Assembly: GCF_023704175.1 (NCBI RefSeq)
Contig: NZ_CP084530.1
Span: forward strand, 2,424,501-2,488,500
Reading direction: 5' to 3'
Origin: Paenibacillus sp. YPG26
GTDB taxonomy: Bacteria > Bacillota > Bacilli > Paenibacillales > Paenibacillaceae
Length of the DNA: 64,000 nt
The stretch's first letter is position 1. Every line of letters begins with the position of its first letter. The notes below the pieces were generated by a model that saw only the letters and a list, made by a program, of their open reading frames with translations, did not search any database and had not been told where the DNA came from. Of the stretch, positions 8,897-17,865 are shown one piece after another. Position numbers and translations under genes: made by a program.

Positions 8897-9124
8897 CTAG
8901 GTTTCAATAACATAGGTTCTAATTAACTTTTGATTATCGAATACGTGTACTCTTCCGCATCCATTACAGTTCCAGACATCATAACTTGGTAAAGGAATAT
9001 CTGAAACATACTCCAGCTCCAATATGCTATCATACTCTCTGTCCGTATAGACTCGTAACTGAACATCATTAGGGCAAGAAGTATTCGAGAGCACTTCTCC
9101 ACACTTACATACAAATTTAGCCAT
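8897..9124 (-). CDS. Small zinc-ribbon-like protein of unknown function
   Basis: A 75-residue hypothetical protein. It begins MAKFVCKCGEVLSNTSC and later has WNCNGCGR, so two Cys pairs (C6/C8 and C53/C56, with an extra C18) could bind one zinc ion. The longer open frame reaches 9244, but the ATG at 9124 has the ribosome site (AGAAAGGAACG) and begins where conserved-looking sequence starts. It lies in an AT-rich patch with the Rhs tail and its presumed immunity gene, with the same orientation but on the far side of a terminator. It could be a second immunity or orphan gene carried with that cassette. I do not recognise a named family. Confidence 0.55.
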   Translation of the reverse strand: MAKFVCKCGEVLSNTSCPNDVQLRVYTDREYDSILELEYVSDIPLPSYDVWNCNGCGRVHVFDNQKLIRTYVIET

Positions 9125-9436
9125 TGTAGCGTTCCTTTCTTCTGATCGAATCATTGTATTCTTAAGAGTATGTCGAGTTGTTTGTGCGTAATATATCCTT
9201 AGATAATTTGGTATAGTTGGTAAAAGGTTATATTTTTCATGCATTGCATGTGCATACAGGCATATTAGAGGAATATTAAACGGGGGTGATAAGGGTTAAG
9301 TTCTTTCGGGGATTGCCGCCCAATTCATTCGGCACTGGGTGGGGGCTACAAGAAAAAGAAACCACATGGAGTTGTTACACCCGCATGTGGCTAAGTTACT
9401 GATTACGACGCAACCTATAAATTAGTTGTTGATAGT
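9125..9436. other. AT-rich spacer without a recognisable gene
   Basis: Holds the upstream region of the zinc-ribbon gene and the terminator at 9361-9390. A short GC-richer piece around 9297-9350 interrupts the AT-rich patch and may be a remnant, but I cannot assign it. Confidence 0.4.
9361..9390 (-). terminator. Intrinsic terminator after the Rhs tail and immunity gene
   Basis: Minus-strand stem CCACATG-n15-CATGTGG followed by TTTCTTTTTCTT. It lies 46 bp beyond the putative immunity gene stop. Confidence 0.6.
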
Positions 9437-9757
9437 TTAGAAAATTGATAAACTATCATCTTCCACTTCACCAAATAAAGTGAATTCTATCGTGTAACGT
9501 CCTGCATACAGATTTCTATAATGCAGTTCTAAAGTAACTACTACATGATTATAACCATCCTCCGGCCAATTTGTAATTCTCAACGCAACTGTGCCGATGG
9601 ATAAATCCAATTCACTTGCCGTAAAGTCCGGAAATGATTTTTGGAACTCTTTATTATGTTCTTTTTCAAAATTGTTGAAATAGTTCCAAAAACTTTTGAC
9701 GCTTCGTTCTTCCAACCTTTTTTCCGTGACAAACTTCTTTAATCCCTCGACATCCAT
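9437..9757 (-). CDS. Putative immunity protein for the adjacent Rhs toxin tail
   Basis: A 106-residue acidic protein without cysteines, signal peptide or membrane helix. The N-terminal half looks helical (VEGLKKFVTEKRLEERSVKS), the C-terminal half beta-rich (TLELHYRNLYAGRYTIEF). No family is recognised. It starts 15 bp after the stop codon of the Rhs tail, the standard place for a polymorphic-toxin immunity gene, and shares its AT-rich composition. The immunity role is inferred from position only. Confidence 0.6.
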   Translation of the reverse strand: MDVEGLKKFVTEKRLEERSVKSFWNYFNNFEKEHNKEFQKSFPDFTASELDLSIGTVALRITNWPEDGYNHVVVTLELHYRNLYAGRYTIEFTLFGEVEDDSLSIF

Positions 9758-9772
9758 GTTTTTTCCTACTTT

Positions 9773-10645
9773 CTACTTTTTATGACGTCCAAAGTAAGTG
9801 AAAACAACCTTGCCCAGTTTATCATCCCAATTACCGTATATACGATAATCACCAAACTCTTTGGAAATATTCTTCAGCTCATACTGATACCAATTACCGT
9901 TGATTTTTGTTCCTTGGCCAGTAAGTCTTGTTATTCCCGCTTCTCCCTCTGCTCTAACAAATCCCTTATCCATTGCTTTCAGGAATTCGCCAATGCCTTT
10001 TTTCCCAATTTTATTTCTAACCTCATTGTATACAGAATGCTTGATAAATCCATCTGTTACATTTTTGATAGATAGTGCGGCCCCGCCCCCACCAGATAAA
10101 TATGCCATTTTATCTGCTGACCACACAAGAAATCCAAAACCTAACGGATCATTTTCAATCCAACTAAATGTGCTGGCCCAAGCAATCTCCATAACTATGT
10201 CCTCGGGAATGATAGTATCGGTTGACTGCATGATCTCGGCTTCACTCCATCCAGCCTTTCTCATTTGATTACGTAACTTTTCAGCTTCAGAGGACCAATA
10301 CGCCATACCCTTTTTATCATTCTTTTGGTGCGCCTCATCCCACTTCCATTTCATCTCATTAATGGTCCAGTTAGCAGCCCGATCTGTCGCCCAATGACCA
10401 GTCGGGTCGGTATAAATCAACGGATTATTATGCACATACGTATAAAGATTCAACGTCAGCGGATTATTAAGCTCCCCCTCATACGTATCCTCATTTATAA
10501 ACCGCCCAACGCTTGGGTCATACCATCTAGCCCTTAGATATTGAAGTTTTGTTGTGTCATCCCATAACTCGCCAGATGACCTGAATGCCCGCCTGGATAA
10601 GCAGATTCCGAATCTGTACACCGGCAGCCTTGTGCGTATTCTCAT
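9773..10645 (-). CDS. Orphan C-terminal tail of an Rhs toxin (core end plus toxin domain)
   Basis: The open frame contains the closing part of an Rhs core, from SGELWDDTTKLQYLRARW through GRFINEDTYEGELNNPLTLN to the terminal motif DPTGHW, followed by about 205 residues of variable toxin domain. The rest of an Rhs protein, normally well over 1000 residues, is missing. Upstream of about 10,575 the DNA is the start of araM in another frame, so the first 25 or so residues of this frame are not Rhs, and the ATG at 10,645 is internal to araM. The toxin domain ends in a positively charged region (GDYRIYGNWDDKLGKVVFTYFG) that recalls small nuclease toxins, but I cannot name the family. It is probably silent, kept with its immunity gene. 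Confidence 0.7.
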   Translation of the reverse strand: MRIRTRLPVYRFGICLSRRAFRSSGELWDDTTKLQYLRARWYDPSVGRFINEDTYEGELNNPLTLNLYTYVHNNPLIYTDPTGHWATDRAANWTINEMKWKWDEAHQKNDKKGMAYWSSEAEKLRNQMRKAGWSEAEIMQSTDTIIPEDIVMEIAWASTFSWIENDPLGFGFLVWSADKMAYLSGGGGAALSIKNVTDGFIKHSVYNEVRNKIGKKGIGEFLKAMDKGFVRAEGEAGITRLTGQGTKINGNWYQYELKNISKEFGDYRIYGNWDDKLGKVVFTYFGRHKK

Positions 10646-10763
10646 CCATAACCATCAACGGACTCAGTAACTGGCGTTCCTGAAGGAAAGGGACGATCTC
10701 AAGCATGGCTCCAGAATTCAGCGATACATGGAGATTGGCTGAAATCTCGTTCAATTTGCTCAT
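10557..10763 (-). pseudogene. araM: Truncated araM (sn-glycerol-1-phosphate dehydrogenase), 5' fragment
   Basis: The first 60 or so codons match the N-terminus of AraM: after a leader the fragment reads LMVMDENTHKAAGVQIRN, the start of the Rossmann fold with the DANT/DENT motif of B. subtilis AraM. It has a good ribosome site (GGATAGGAGG) 21 bp after araB, exactly where araM follows in Bacillus ara operons. At about 10,571-10,583 it breaks into Rhs sequence and stops after a few foreign codons. A full AraM has nearly 400 residues, so no enzyme can be made. Confidence 0.8.
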
Positions 10764-10784
10764 CTTCGCAGAAGCCTCCTATCC

Positions 10785-12455
10785 TTACTCGGCCGATTTC
10801 TTAATCGCCTTCAGCCGTTTCATGACATCATTCTCACCACGCCCGAAATAATCATGCAGCTTGCTGTACTCCTCGTACAGGCGTTCATAAATTTCAACAT
10901 TCGCGGGAATCGGCTTGAAGGTCTCCTCTTTCACTCTGGCCATGCTTGCCGCCGCATCAATGATCGAGTTATATCCACCTGCTTCCGCTCCAGCTGCAAC
11001 AGCTGCGAACATCGCCGCACCGAGCGCCGGGGTCTGCTTGGAGTCAGCAATATAAATTTCACGATTGGTAACATCTGCATAGATCTGCATAAGCAGACGG
11101 TTCTTCTGCGGCAATCCGCCACAGGCGTAGAGCGCGTCAACAGGTACCCCGCTCGAGTGAAAAGCATCCACAATCTTCCGGGTCCCAAATGCCGTTGCCT
11201 CCAAGAGCGCTCGATAGACCTCCTGCGGCTTGGTTAATAGAGTCAGGCCAAGAATCATACCCGTCAGATCGGTATCTACCAGAACAGACCGATTCCCATT
11301 CCACCAGTCGAGCGCAAGCAATCCCGTCTCACCCGGCCGGTAAGCCGCAGCCTCTCTCTCCAGCCACTGATGAATCCCTAGCCCTTCCTTCTCAGCCTGA
11401 TCTTTCACATATGCAGGGAGCGACTCTTCCACGAACCACTCAAAGATATCACCAACTGCGGATTGACCCGCTTCATATCCGTAGAGCCCCGGAATGATGC
11501 CGTCTTCAACCACGCCGCACATTCCTTCCACCTGCTTCTCCTCGGTACCCAGCAGCATATGGCAGATGGAAGTTCCCATTGCCATGACCAGCTTCCCGGG
11601 AGTTACCACGCCTACAGCTGGGACCGCAGCATGCGCATCCACATTCCCTACCGCAACAGCGATCCCGGGCTTAAGACCGGTAAGCTCTGCCAACGCGTCG
11701 GTTAACCCGCCTGCCGGGGAACCGAGGGCTATAACCTCGCCACGCAGCTTCGTATCCGTAAGGTTCTCGAGTCTTGGGTCCAGTGCTTTGAAATATTCTT
11801 TGCTCGGGAACCCCGTCTGCTTATGCCAGATCGCTTTGTAACCGGCAGTACAGCTGTTACGCACCACCTTACCGGTCATTTGCGAGATGACCCAATCCGT
11901 AGCTTCCAGAAATAGATCCGTACGTTCATAAATCTCCGGAGCTTCGTCAAGGATCTGCCAGATCTTCGCGATCATCCATTCCGAGGAGATCTTGCCGCCA
12001 TATCTGGGGAGAAAGTCTTCTCCCCGCTCAGCGGCAATCTGATTAATCTTGTCGGCTTCCGGCTGGGCCGCATGGTGCTTCCACAGCTTCACCCAGCTGT
12101 GAGGGTCATTCACGAATTCCTCACGGAAACACAGCGGCTCACCGGCTTCATCAACAGGCAGCATTGTACATGCCGTGAAGTCAATACCAATTCCTATCAC
12201 GTCTTCGGGCTTAACGCCTGATTCCTTAAGGACTGCAGGAATTGATCTCCGGAGCACTTCCAGATAGTCATCCGGGTGTTGCAGAGCCCAGTCATGGTCA
12301 AGCTTGACACCTGAACCTGGCAAGTATTCATCTATGACATGATGGGGATACGGGGTTACATGATCGGCCACTTCATGGCCGCTCGACAATTCCACAAGCA
12401 CCGCCCGGCCGGATTGGGTACCGTAGTCCACCCCAATCGTATATTTCTTTTCCAT
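10785..12455 (-). CDS. araB: L-ribulokinase
   Basis: Phosphorylates L-ribulose to L-ribulose 5-phosphate, the second step of L-arabinose breakdown. It has 556 residues, the normal length for AraB. FGGY-kinase features are visible: the N-terminal phosphate loop ([19 protein letters not shown]), [14 protein letters not shown], and the C-terminal ATPase block ([38 protein letters not shown]). It is encoded after araA, araR and araD on the same strand, 38 bp downstream of araD, and precedes the broken araM. Confidence 0.97.
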   Translation of the reverse strand: MEKKYTIGVDYGTQSGRAVLVELSSGHEVADHVTPYPHHVIDEYLPGSGVKLDHDWALQHPDDYLEVLRRSIPAVLKESGVKPEDVIGIGIDFTACTMLPVDEAGEPLCFREEFVNDPHSWVKLWKHHAAQPEADKINQIAAERGEDFLPRYGGKISSEWMIAKIWQILDEAPEIYERTDLFLEATDWVISQMTGKVVRNSCTAGYKAIWHKQTGFPSKEYFKALDPRLENLTDTKLRGEVIALGSPAGGLTDALAELTGLKPGIAVAVGNVDAHAAVPAVGVVTPGKLVMAMGTSICHMLLGTEEKQVEGMCGVVEDGIIPGLYGYEAGQSAVGDIFEWFVEESLPAYVKDQAEKEGLGIHQWLEREAAAYRPGETGLLALDWWNGNRSVLVDTDLTGMILGLTLLTKPQEVYRALLEATAFGTRKIVDAFHSSGVPVDALYACGGLPQKNRLLMQIYADVTNREIYIADSKQTPALGAAMFAAVAAGAEAGGYNSIIDAAASMARVKEETFKPIPANVEIYERLYEEYSKLHDYFGRGENDVMKRLKAIKKSAE

Positions 12456-12493
12456 ATCGGCTTCCTCCCACAGATCGAATTAATTATGACTGA

Positions 12494-13183
12494 TTATTTC
12501 TGTCCGTAATAAGCGTTCACACCATGCTTCCGTAAATAATGGCGGTCAAGCAGCACCTGGTCCATAGGCGCGGATTCTGGATTCAGCGTTAGCATACGCC
12601 CTGCAATCTTAGCGACTTCCTCCAGCACGACCGCATTGTGCACGGCATGATTGGCATCCTTGCCCCAGACGAATGGAGCATGCGCGTGAACCAGAACACC
12701 TGGGATCTGATTAGGGTCGAGGTCCCTGAATCTTTCGACGATTACATTTCCGGTCTCCCTTTCATAATCGCCTTCGATCTCCGCCTTGGTCATAGGCCGG
12801 GTTACCGGGATCTCTCCATAGAAATAGTCTGAATGGGTTGTTCCATACGCCGGAAGTGAGCGGCCTGCTTGAGCCCAGCTTGTTCCCCAAGGAGAATGCG
12901 TGTGCACAATGCCGCCAATATCCGGGAATGAACGATATAACACAACATGTGTAGGTGTGTCTGAAGAAGGGCGAAGCTCCCCTTCAACTACCCTGCCCTC
13001 CATATCCACCACAACCATCTGCTCAGCCTTGAGTTCCTCATAGGGCACTCCACTTGGCTTAATCACGATGAGCCCCTTCTCCCGGTCGATCCCGCTGACA
13101 TTTCCCCATGTGAACGTGACCAGATGATGTTTGGGCAAAGCTAGATTGGCCTCCAGCACCTGTTGTTTGAGTGCTTCAAGCAT
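12494..13183 (-). CDS. araD: L-ribulose-5-phosphate 4-epimerase
   Basis: Class II aldolase-fold epimerase converting L-ribulose 5-phosphate to D-xylulose 5-phosphate, which enters the pentose phosphate pathway. Signatures include [24 protein letters not shown], the zinc-binding [13 protein letters not shown] and the later HAHAPFVWG. The frame is open to 13,222, but that TTG lies inside an AraR operator (13,211-13,222), so I place the start at the ATG at 13,183 (MLEALKQQV, 229 residues) with GAGAGG about 12 nt upstream. The operator shows araD and araB have their own AraR-controlled promoter besides any read-through from araA. Confidence 0.95.
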   Translation of the reverse strand: MLEALKQQVLEANLALPKHHLVTFTWGNVSGIDREKGLIVIKPSGVPYEELKAEQMVVVDMEGRVVEGELRPSSDTPTHVVLYRSFPDIGGIVHTHSPWGTSWAQAGRSLPAYGTTHSDYFYGEIPVTRPMTKAEIEGDYERETGNVIVERFRDLDPNQIPGVLVHAHAPFVWGKDANHAVHNAVVLEEVAKIAGRMLTLNPESAPMDQVLLDRHYLRKHGVNAYYGQK

Positions 13184-13210
13184 GTACAGACACATCCTCT
13201 CAGTAAAATG

Positions 13211-13222
13211 TTGTACGTACAA
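13211..13222. promoter_or_regulatory. AraR operator upstream of araD
   Basis: TTGTACGTACAA, a perfect 12-bp palindrome matching the core of the B. subtilis AraR operator. It lies between araR and araD and is identical to the core at 16,012-16,023 before araA. Confidence 0.8.
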
Positions 13223-13279
13223 GTTAGTGCAGGAAAGTCCACAACTGGACTTTATTTATCCTCTTCCGTCATCTGATCC

Positions 13280-14365
13280 TTAGCTCCTTCTCTGGACAGA
13301 TTGACGCTCGATTAGTTCCGGCTCGAATATTGTATCCTCAAAGATACTTCCTTGTTCAATCATGCTGATCAGCTGCCTCGCGGCCATCTCGCCCATTGTA
13401 GTCTTGGGGTGCGTTAGTGTGGTTAGGCGCGTGCCCAGGGACAGACTGGAGTCGTCGAATCCGATGAAGGAGATATCCTCTGGAATCCGGAGACCACATA
13501 CCGCGGCTGCCTCCATAAGTCCCACCGCTAGTTCATCGTTATAACATACAAAAGCTGTAGGCCGGTCCTGCTCGCTGCCTCTAAGCAGCTCAAGCGCCTG
13601 TTTGTAGGGAAGGTCTGTCTTTTGCTCGGTGGTATAAGTTACCACATGCTGCGGCGACACCGTGATCCCGCGCTCCCGGTGTGCATGCAGGAAGCCTTTT
13701 AACCGATTCACACCCTGCAGGTCATCCCGCTTGAAGAAGCCCGCAATCTGTGTATGGCCATTCTCCAGTAGATGAAGCGCCGCCTTATATCCACCTGCCG
13801 CATCGTTCACGCTAAGACTCGGACATTCCAGCTCGCGGTATTTCTCGTTAATCATCAGATAGGGAATATTCTTCTGCTGCAGCTCGAGGAAATAACCAAG
13901 ATTGGGATTGCCCTCCGCGCTCTTGGTCGGTTCAATAATAAGACCGCTTAGAGGCTGGCTTGTCATGAGTTGAAGGCTCTCCATCTCCTTCTCCTTCTTG
14001 TTGTCCGTACTGGACAGTAGCAGCCGATATCCGGACTTCCGCAGCTCGGCTTCCGCCCCTCTTACAATATGCGGAAAAATATAATCCGAAATATAAGTGG
14101 TAATTATCCCAATTGTCTTAACCTGTTCTCCAACACGCCGGCCCGGATTTCTTGCAAAAGTCCCCTTGCCCTGAATCCGTTCGAGCCAGCCTTCCTTCTC
14201 CAGCTCTCCAAAGGTCTGGCGAACCGTCTGGCGGCTTAACTTGAATTGTTCAGATATCTCATTCTCGGACGGGAACTGCTTGCCCGCCTGCAGTCTGCCT
14301 GATTCCAGCCAGGACAGCAGCTCTTCCTTCAACTGCAAATACTTTGGAATTCGTCGATTACCCAT
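13280..14365 (-). CDS. araR: Arabinose repressor AraR (GntR/LacI chimera)
   Basis: Transcriptional repressor of the ara genes, released by L-arabinose. The N-terminal 70 residues are a GntR-type winged helix (IPKYLQLKEELLSWLESG through FPSENEISEQFKLSRQTVRQ); the rest, from about residue 80, is a LacI/GalR periplasmic-binding-like effector domain (IGIITTYISDYIFPHIVRG, ISFIGFDDSSL). This hybrid architecture and the 361-residue length are characteristic of AraR. In B. subtilis araR lies apart from the operon, next to araE; here it sits between araA and araD on the same strand, so it is likely produced by the operon it represses. Start codon context is clear. Confidence 0.95.
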   Translation of the reverse strand: MGNRRIPKYLQLKEELLSWLESGRLQAGKQFPSENEISEQFKLSRQTVRQTFGELEKEGWLERIQGKGTFARNPGRRVGEQVKTIGIITTYISDYIFPHIVRGAEAELRKSGYRLLLSSTDNKKEKEMESLQLMTSQPLSGLIIEPTKSAEGNPNLGYFLELQQKNIPYLMINEKYRELECPSLSVNDAAGGYKAALHLLENGHTQIAGFFKRDDLQGVNRLKGFLHAHRERGITVSPQHVVTYTTEQKTDLPYKQALELLRGSEQDRPTAFVCYNDELAVGLMEAAAVCGLRIPEDISFIGFDDSSLSLGTRLTTLTHPKTTMGEMAARQLISMIEQGSIFEDTIFEPELIERQSVQRRS

Positions 14366-14435
14366 ACGTCACCTCAGCCACCGCTCTTGTTATTTACGGG
14401 TTATTGTAACACAGACTGGGTGAACAGAGCAGATC

Positions 14436-15926
14436 TTATCGGTGCAATCGGTATGCTGTGTCACTCCATAATAGTTCATTCTTGAATCTTGAGATCGTTG
14501 TGTTCTTGTCGATCACTACGGCTTCAATGCCTGCCATCTCGGCAAAGTCCGTCAGGTTCTCAGCGCTAATTGCGTATGAGAGAACCGTATGATGAGCTCC
14601 GCCCGCCAGGATCCAGGCCTCCGCAGATTCACGCAGGGATGGCTGCGGCTTCCACAGTACACGGGCGACCGGAAGCTTCGGCATCGGCTTATCGACCTGA
14701 ACGCCATCCACTACATTAACAAGCAGACGGAACCGGTGACCCAGGTCAACGAGAGAAGCATTTACCGCAGCACCGCCCTGTCCGTCAAAGACGATCCGTG
14801 CCGGGTCCTCCTTACCTCCAATACTTAATGGATGAACCTGAATCGATGGCTTGGTTGCCGCGATGGTAGGACATACTTCCAGCATGTGAGCGCCCAGAAT
14901 CATGTGGTTGCCCGGCTCGAAATGATAGGTGTAATCCTCCATAAAAGAGGTGCTCTTGTTATCCGCCAGCACTTTGAGAACACGTGTCAGCGCAGCTGTC
15001 TTCCAGTCTCCTTCGCCGCCGAAGCCGTACCCGGCTTCCATCAGCCGCTGCACCGCAAGCCCAGGAAGCTGCTTAAGACCATGAAGATCCTCGAAGGTCG
15101 TTGTGAAGGCGCCAAACCCACCGTCCTTCAAGAAGTGCCGCAGTGCGATCTCAAGCTTGGCCTGATAGGCAATGGAATCTCTTACTGGTCCAGCGCTTAA
15201 GCCTTCTTTAGTTATGGTATATTGCTCCGCATATTCCGCCAGCAGCGCGTTCACTTCCGCGTCGTCAACCTCCTGAAGCACCTTAGCGAGATCACCAACT
15301 CCGTAGCCATTTACAGACCAACCAAGCTTGATCTGCGCCTCCACCTTGTCGCCGTCGGTCACAGCCACTTCGCGCATGTTGTCCCCGAAGCGGGCAACCT
15401 TTAATCTCCGGCTCTCTGCAAAAGCGGCTGCGGTACGCATCCAGCCAGCGATTCCATCACGGACTTCGCCATCCTCCCAGTGTCCCACAACGATTTTGCG
15501 GGCGATGCCAAGCCGTGCGCCGATGTGGCCGTATTCCCGGTCTCCGTGGGCGGATTGGTTCAAATTCATGAAATCCATATCAATCGTCTCCCAAGGAATA
15601 TCCCTGTTGAACTGGGTATGGAAATGAAGCAGCGGCTTCTGCAGCTGGGACAGCCCGGCGATCCACATTTTTGCAGGCGAGAAAGTATGCATCCAGGTTA
15701 TAATCCCGGCGCAGGACTCATCCCCGTTCGCTTCAAGAATTAGCTTATATATTTCATCCGGTGTGGTTACGATTGGCTTGAATAGAACAGGATAAGTGAA
15801 CTTGGGGTCCTTATCCAGCTGTTCTGCAATAATACGCGAGTGCTCCGCAACCTCCTCAAGAGTCTCGGGTCCATACAAATGCTGACTCCCTGTTACAAAC
15901 CAAAATGAATGCGGTTTCAAATTCAT
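14436..15926 (-). CDS. araA: L-arabinose isomerase
   Basis: Manganese-dependent isomerase converting L-arabinose to L-ribulose, the first step of the pathway. It has 496 residues, the standard length, and is recognisable from end to end: FWFVTGSQHLYGPETL near the start, the WMHTFSPAKMWIAGL stretch, GFGGEGDWKTAALTRVLK with a catalytic Glu, and the metal-binding HMILGAHMLEVCP. First gene of the operon, with two AraR operators 45-100 bp upstream. Confidence 0.98.
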   Translation of the reverse strand: MNLKPHSFWFVTGSQHLYGPETLEEVAEHSRIIAEQLDKDPKFTYPVLFKPIVTTPDEIYKLILEANGDESCAGIITWMHTFSPAKMWIAGLSQLQKPLLHFHTQFNRDIPWETIDMDFMNLNQSAHGDREYGHIGARLGIARKIVVGHWEDGEVRDGIAGWMRTAAAFAESRRLKVARFGDNMREVAVTDGDKVEAQIKLGWSVNGYGVGDLAKVLQEVDDAEVNALLAEYAEQYTITKEGLSAGPVRDSIAYQAKLEIALRHFLKDGGFGAFTTTFEDLHGLKQLPGLAVQRLMEAGYGFGGEGDWKTAALTRVLKVLADNKSTSFMEDYTYHFEPGNHMILGAHMLEVCPTIAATKPSIQVHPLSIGGKEDPARIVFDGQGGAAVNASLVDLGHRFRLLVNVVDGVQVDKPMPKLPVARVLWKPQPSLRESAEAWILAGGAHHTVLSYAISAENLTDFAEMAGIEAVVIDKNTTISRFKNELLWSDTAYRLHR

Positions 15927-15972
15927 TTACTAACGCCTCCCAAAATGATAGATAGAATAACTCAAATAACCT

Positions 15973-15984
15973 CATACGTACAAG
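15973..15984. promoter_or_regulatory. AraR operator, proximal to araA
   Basis: CATACGTACAAG, an imperfect copy of the TTGTACGTACAA palindrome, about 50 bp before the araA start. Its centre lies 39 bp, about four helical turns, from the perfect copy upstream, compatible with cooperative binding of two AraR dimers. Confidence 0.65.
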
Positions 15985-16011
15985 CTGCTGATAATATGAA
16001 TAAATAGCTAA

Positions 16012-16023
16012 TTGTACGTACAA
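16012..16023. promoter_or_regulatory. AraR operator, distal to araA
   Basis: TTGTACGTACAA, identical to the core before araD, within the longer ATTGTACGTACAACTT. It lies about 90 bp upstream of araA in a region with AT-rich promoter-like sequence. Confidence 0.8.
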
Positions 16024-16104
16024 CTTAAGTTGAGTTTATTGTAGCTCCTTCGTTGAAAAAATACAACCTTCTTTTTAACTAATAGCTCGATTGGGTCTAT
16101 CCAA

Positions 16105-16129
16105 ATAAAAAAAGCACCAAAATGGTGCT
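16105..16129 (-). terminator. Intrinsic terminator of the exporter/two-component operon
   Basis: Minus-strand stem AGCACC-n5-GGTGCT followed by seven T, directly after the histidine kinase stop codon. Confidence 0.75.
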
Positions 16130-16147
16130 AGCCTATTATTCCCTATA

Positions 16148-17191
16148 TCATTTATTAAGGATAACCTTGAAGGTAGTTCCTTCACCCAGCACGCTGGCTG
16201 CCGTGATCTCCCCTCCATGCAGGTCTATGATCTTCTTCACCAGAGAGAGTCCGAGGCCGCTTCCCCCGGCTTCCCGGTTCCTTGACTTATCGGCCTTGTA
16301 GAATCTTTCGAAGATATGAGTCATGTCCTCATTAGCAATTCCGATCCCGTTATCTGCAACCAGAACTTCCACCTGGCTTCCCGATTTGCGCATGCTGATC
16401 TTGATCCAGCCGCCGGGGGCCGTGAACTTGATACTGTTATGAAGCAGGTTGATCCACACTTGACTCATCAGGTCTTCTTCAGCCTTGATCATCGTCTCTT
16501 CCAGCTCAAGTTCAATGTTAAGATCCTTGCCGCTCCACTGCGTCTCTGCCGATAGGACAACCCGCCGGATTTGCTTATCCAGCCTGTACTGCTTTTTCTC
16601 AAATAGCGGTTCAGTGGATTCCAGTGCAGTCAACTTCAACAGATTATCACTCAGCTTGGACAGCCTTTGGCTTTCGGATTCAATAATGCCCAGATAGTGC
16701 CTTCTTGTCTGCGGACTTACTTCTTCTTCCTGGAGCAGTGCCCGGGCGAACCCGCCTATGGATGTAAGCGGAGACTGAATTTCATGGGATACGCTTGAGA
16801 TGAACTCCTGCCGCATGGTCTCCATCGTCCCAAGCTCGCTGACCATTTCATTGATTGTCGCTACGACCTTCTCATAACCTTCTTCATACTGTTCTGTGTC
16901 CAGGCGCACGGAAAAGTCACCTTTGGATACCCGTTTCATCGCATCGATAATATTGTTAATTTTACGGATTTCCCTTTTTCTGATCAGTAGATTAATCAAT
17001 ATAGACGTAATGATAAGCAGGAAAGTACCTAGTCCAAAAAAGGATATATACTCTACATATTCAGAAAAAGTACTTGGCCGACCTTGATATTGTGACTTGA
17101 TCCAATAAGCTAGTGATGCCGCCATAAATGCGACGACAATCAGGATCAGGATATCGACAATCAGCTTCATGACGTTTTTGAGCTTTTTCAA
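16148..17191 (-). CDS. Sensor histidine kinase of the BmrA-like exporter operon
   Basis: Membrane histidine kinase of 347 residues. Two transmembrane helices (about 9-31 and 51-70) enclose a loop of only about 20 residues. A HAMP domain (about 72-125) is followed by the H-box with His136 (SSVSHEIQSPLTS), the N-box (INLLHNSIKFT) and ATP-lid motifs (DNGIGI, GGSGLGLSLVKK). The start codon overlaps the regulator stop by 4 bp, so the two are translationally coupled. As the last gene after an ABC exporter and a response regulator it probably senses the exporter's substrate or envelope stress; the signal is unknown. Confidence 0.92.
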   Translation of the reverse strand: MKKLKNVMKLIVDILILIVVAFMAASLAYWIKSQYQGRPSTFSEYVEYISFFGLGTFLLIITSILINLLIRKREIRKINNIIDAMKRVSKGDFSVRLDTEQYEEGYEKVVATINEMVSELGTMETMRQEFISSVSHEIQSPLTSIGGFARALLQEEEVSPQTRRHYLGIIESESQRLSKLSDNLLKLTALESTEPLFEKKQYRLDKQIRRVVLSAETQWSGKDLNIELELEETMIKAEEDLMSQVWINLLHNSIKFTAPGGWIKISMRKSGSQVEVLVADNGIGIANEDMTHIFERFYKADKSRNREAGGSGLGLSLVKKIIDLHGGEITAASVLGEGTTFKVILNK

Positions 17192-17865
17192 TTTTGAACC
17201 TCCAGCCGGTAACCCAATCCCCGTATCGTTCGAATCCTGAAATTCCCCTTCTCTTCCGGGAACCGCTCCCTCAGCCGATTGATATGAACATCCAGGGTTC
17301 TCTCATTTCCTTCAAAATCATAACCCCAGATTTCTTCAATCAACTGATCCCGAGTTAACGTGGCCCCCGGGTAGCTTGCCAGCTTGAAGAGCAGCTCGAA
17401 TTCTTTCAAGGGCAGATTGAGCGCATCGGCACCCAAGGTCACTTCATAAGTTCTCCGGTTCATTTGAACCTGTCCTGCTGTAACAACTTGGGAAGAGGAG
17501 ATCTGATACCGCTTGAGAAGGGCCTTGACTCTGGCCAACAGCACCGGAGGATCAAATGGCTTCACTAGATAGTCGTCTGTTCCCAGGTCAAATCCCTTCA
17601 CGACCTGGGAACTCTCGCCTTTAGCTGTTAGCATAAGGAGAGGAAAGTCATAATGTCTGCGCAGCTCCCTGCAGAGCTGCCACCCATCCATATTGGGCAT
17701 CATGATGTCCAGCACGACCATATCCACCTTTTCCTTCTCAAGCAGGGTCAATGCTTCAAGTCCATCCGACGCCTCAATACTAACCATCCCCGCACCCTCA
17801 AGAAATACGGTAACCAGCTCCCGGATGTGAGGATCGTCATCTACTACCATAATCCTGGCCATCAA
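17188..17865 (-). CDS. OmpR-family response regulator
   Basis: Regulator of 225 residues: receiver domain with acidic pocket (VVDDDP), phospho-acceptor Asp53 ([11 protein letters not shown]) and KPFDPP, then a winged-helix domain ending [10 protein letters not shown]. It overlaps the upstream ABC exporter by 4 bp and the downstream kinase by 4 bp, so the three proteins are coupled. Likely controls the exporter operon itself; no clear repeat operator was found before the exporter. Confidence 0.93.
   Translation of the reverse strand: MMARIMVVDDDPHIRELVTVFLEGAGMVSIEASDGLEALTLLEKEKVDMVVLDIMMPNMDGWQLCRELRRHYDFPLLMLTAKGESSQVVKGFDLGTDDYLVKPFDPPVLLARVKALLKRYQISSSQVVTAGQVQMNRRTYEVTLGADALNLPLKEFELLFKLASYPGATLTRDQLIEEIWGYDFEGNERTLDVHINRLRERFPEEKGNFRIRTIRGLGYRLEVQN

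Noticed and set aside
8719..8913. Minus-strand open frame of 64 codons after the zinc-ribbon gene
   Set aside because: It overlaps the zinc-ribbon stop in another frame, has no ribosome site and reads through the photolyase terminator hairpin.
8761..10575. Insertion sequence or prophage as the origin of the AT-rich patch
   Set aside because: No transposase, integrase, terminal repeats or target duplication were found. Only the Rhs tail, a putative immunity gene and a small zinc-ribbon gene are present.
16024..16104. CcpA cre box before araA
   Set aside because: No sequence close to the cre consensus could be found in the araA upstream region.
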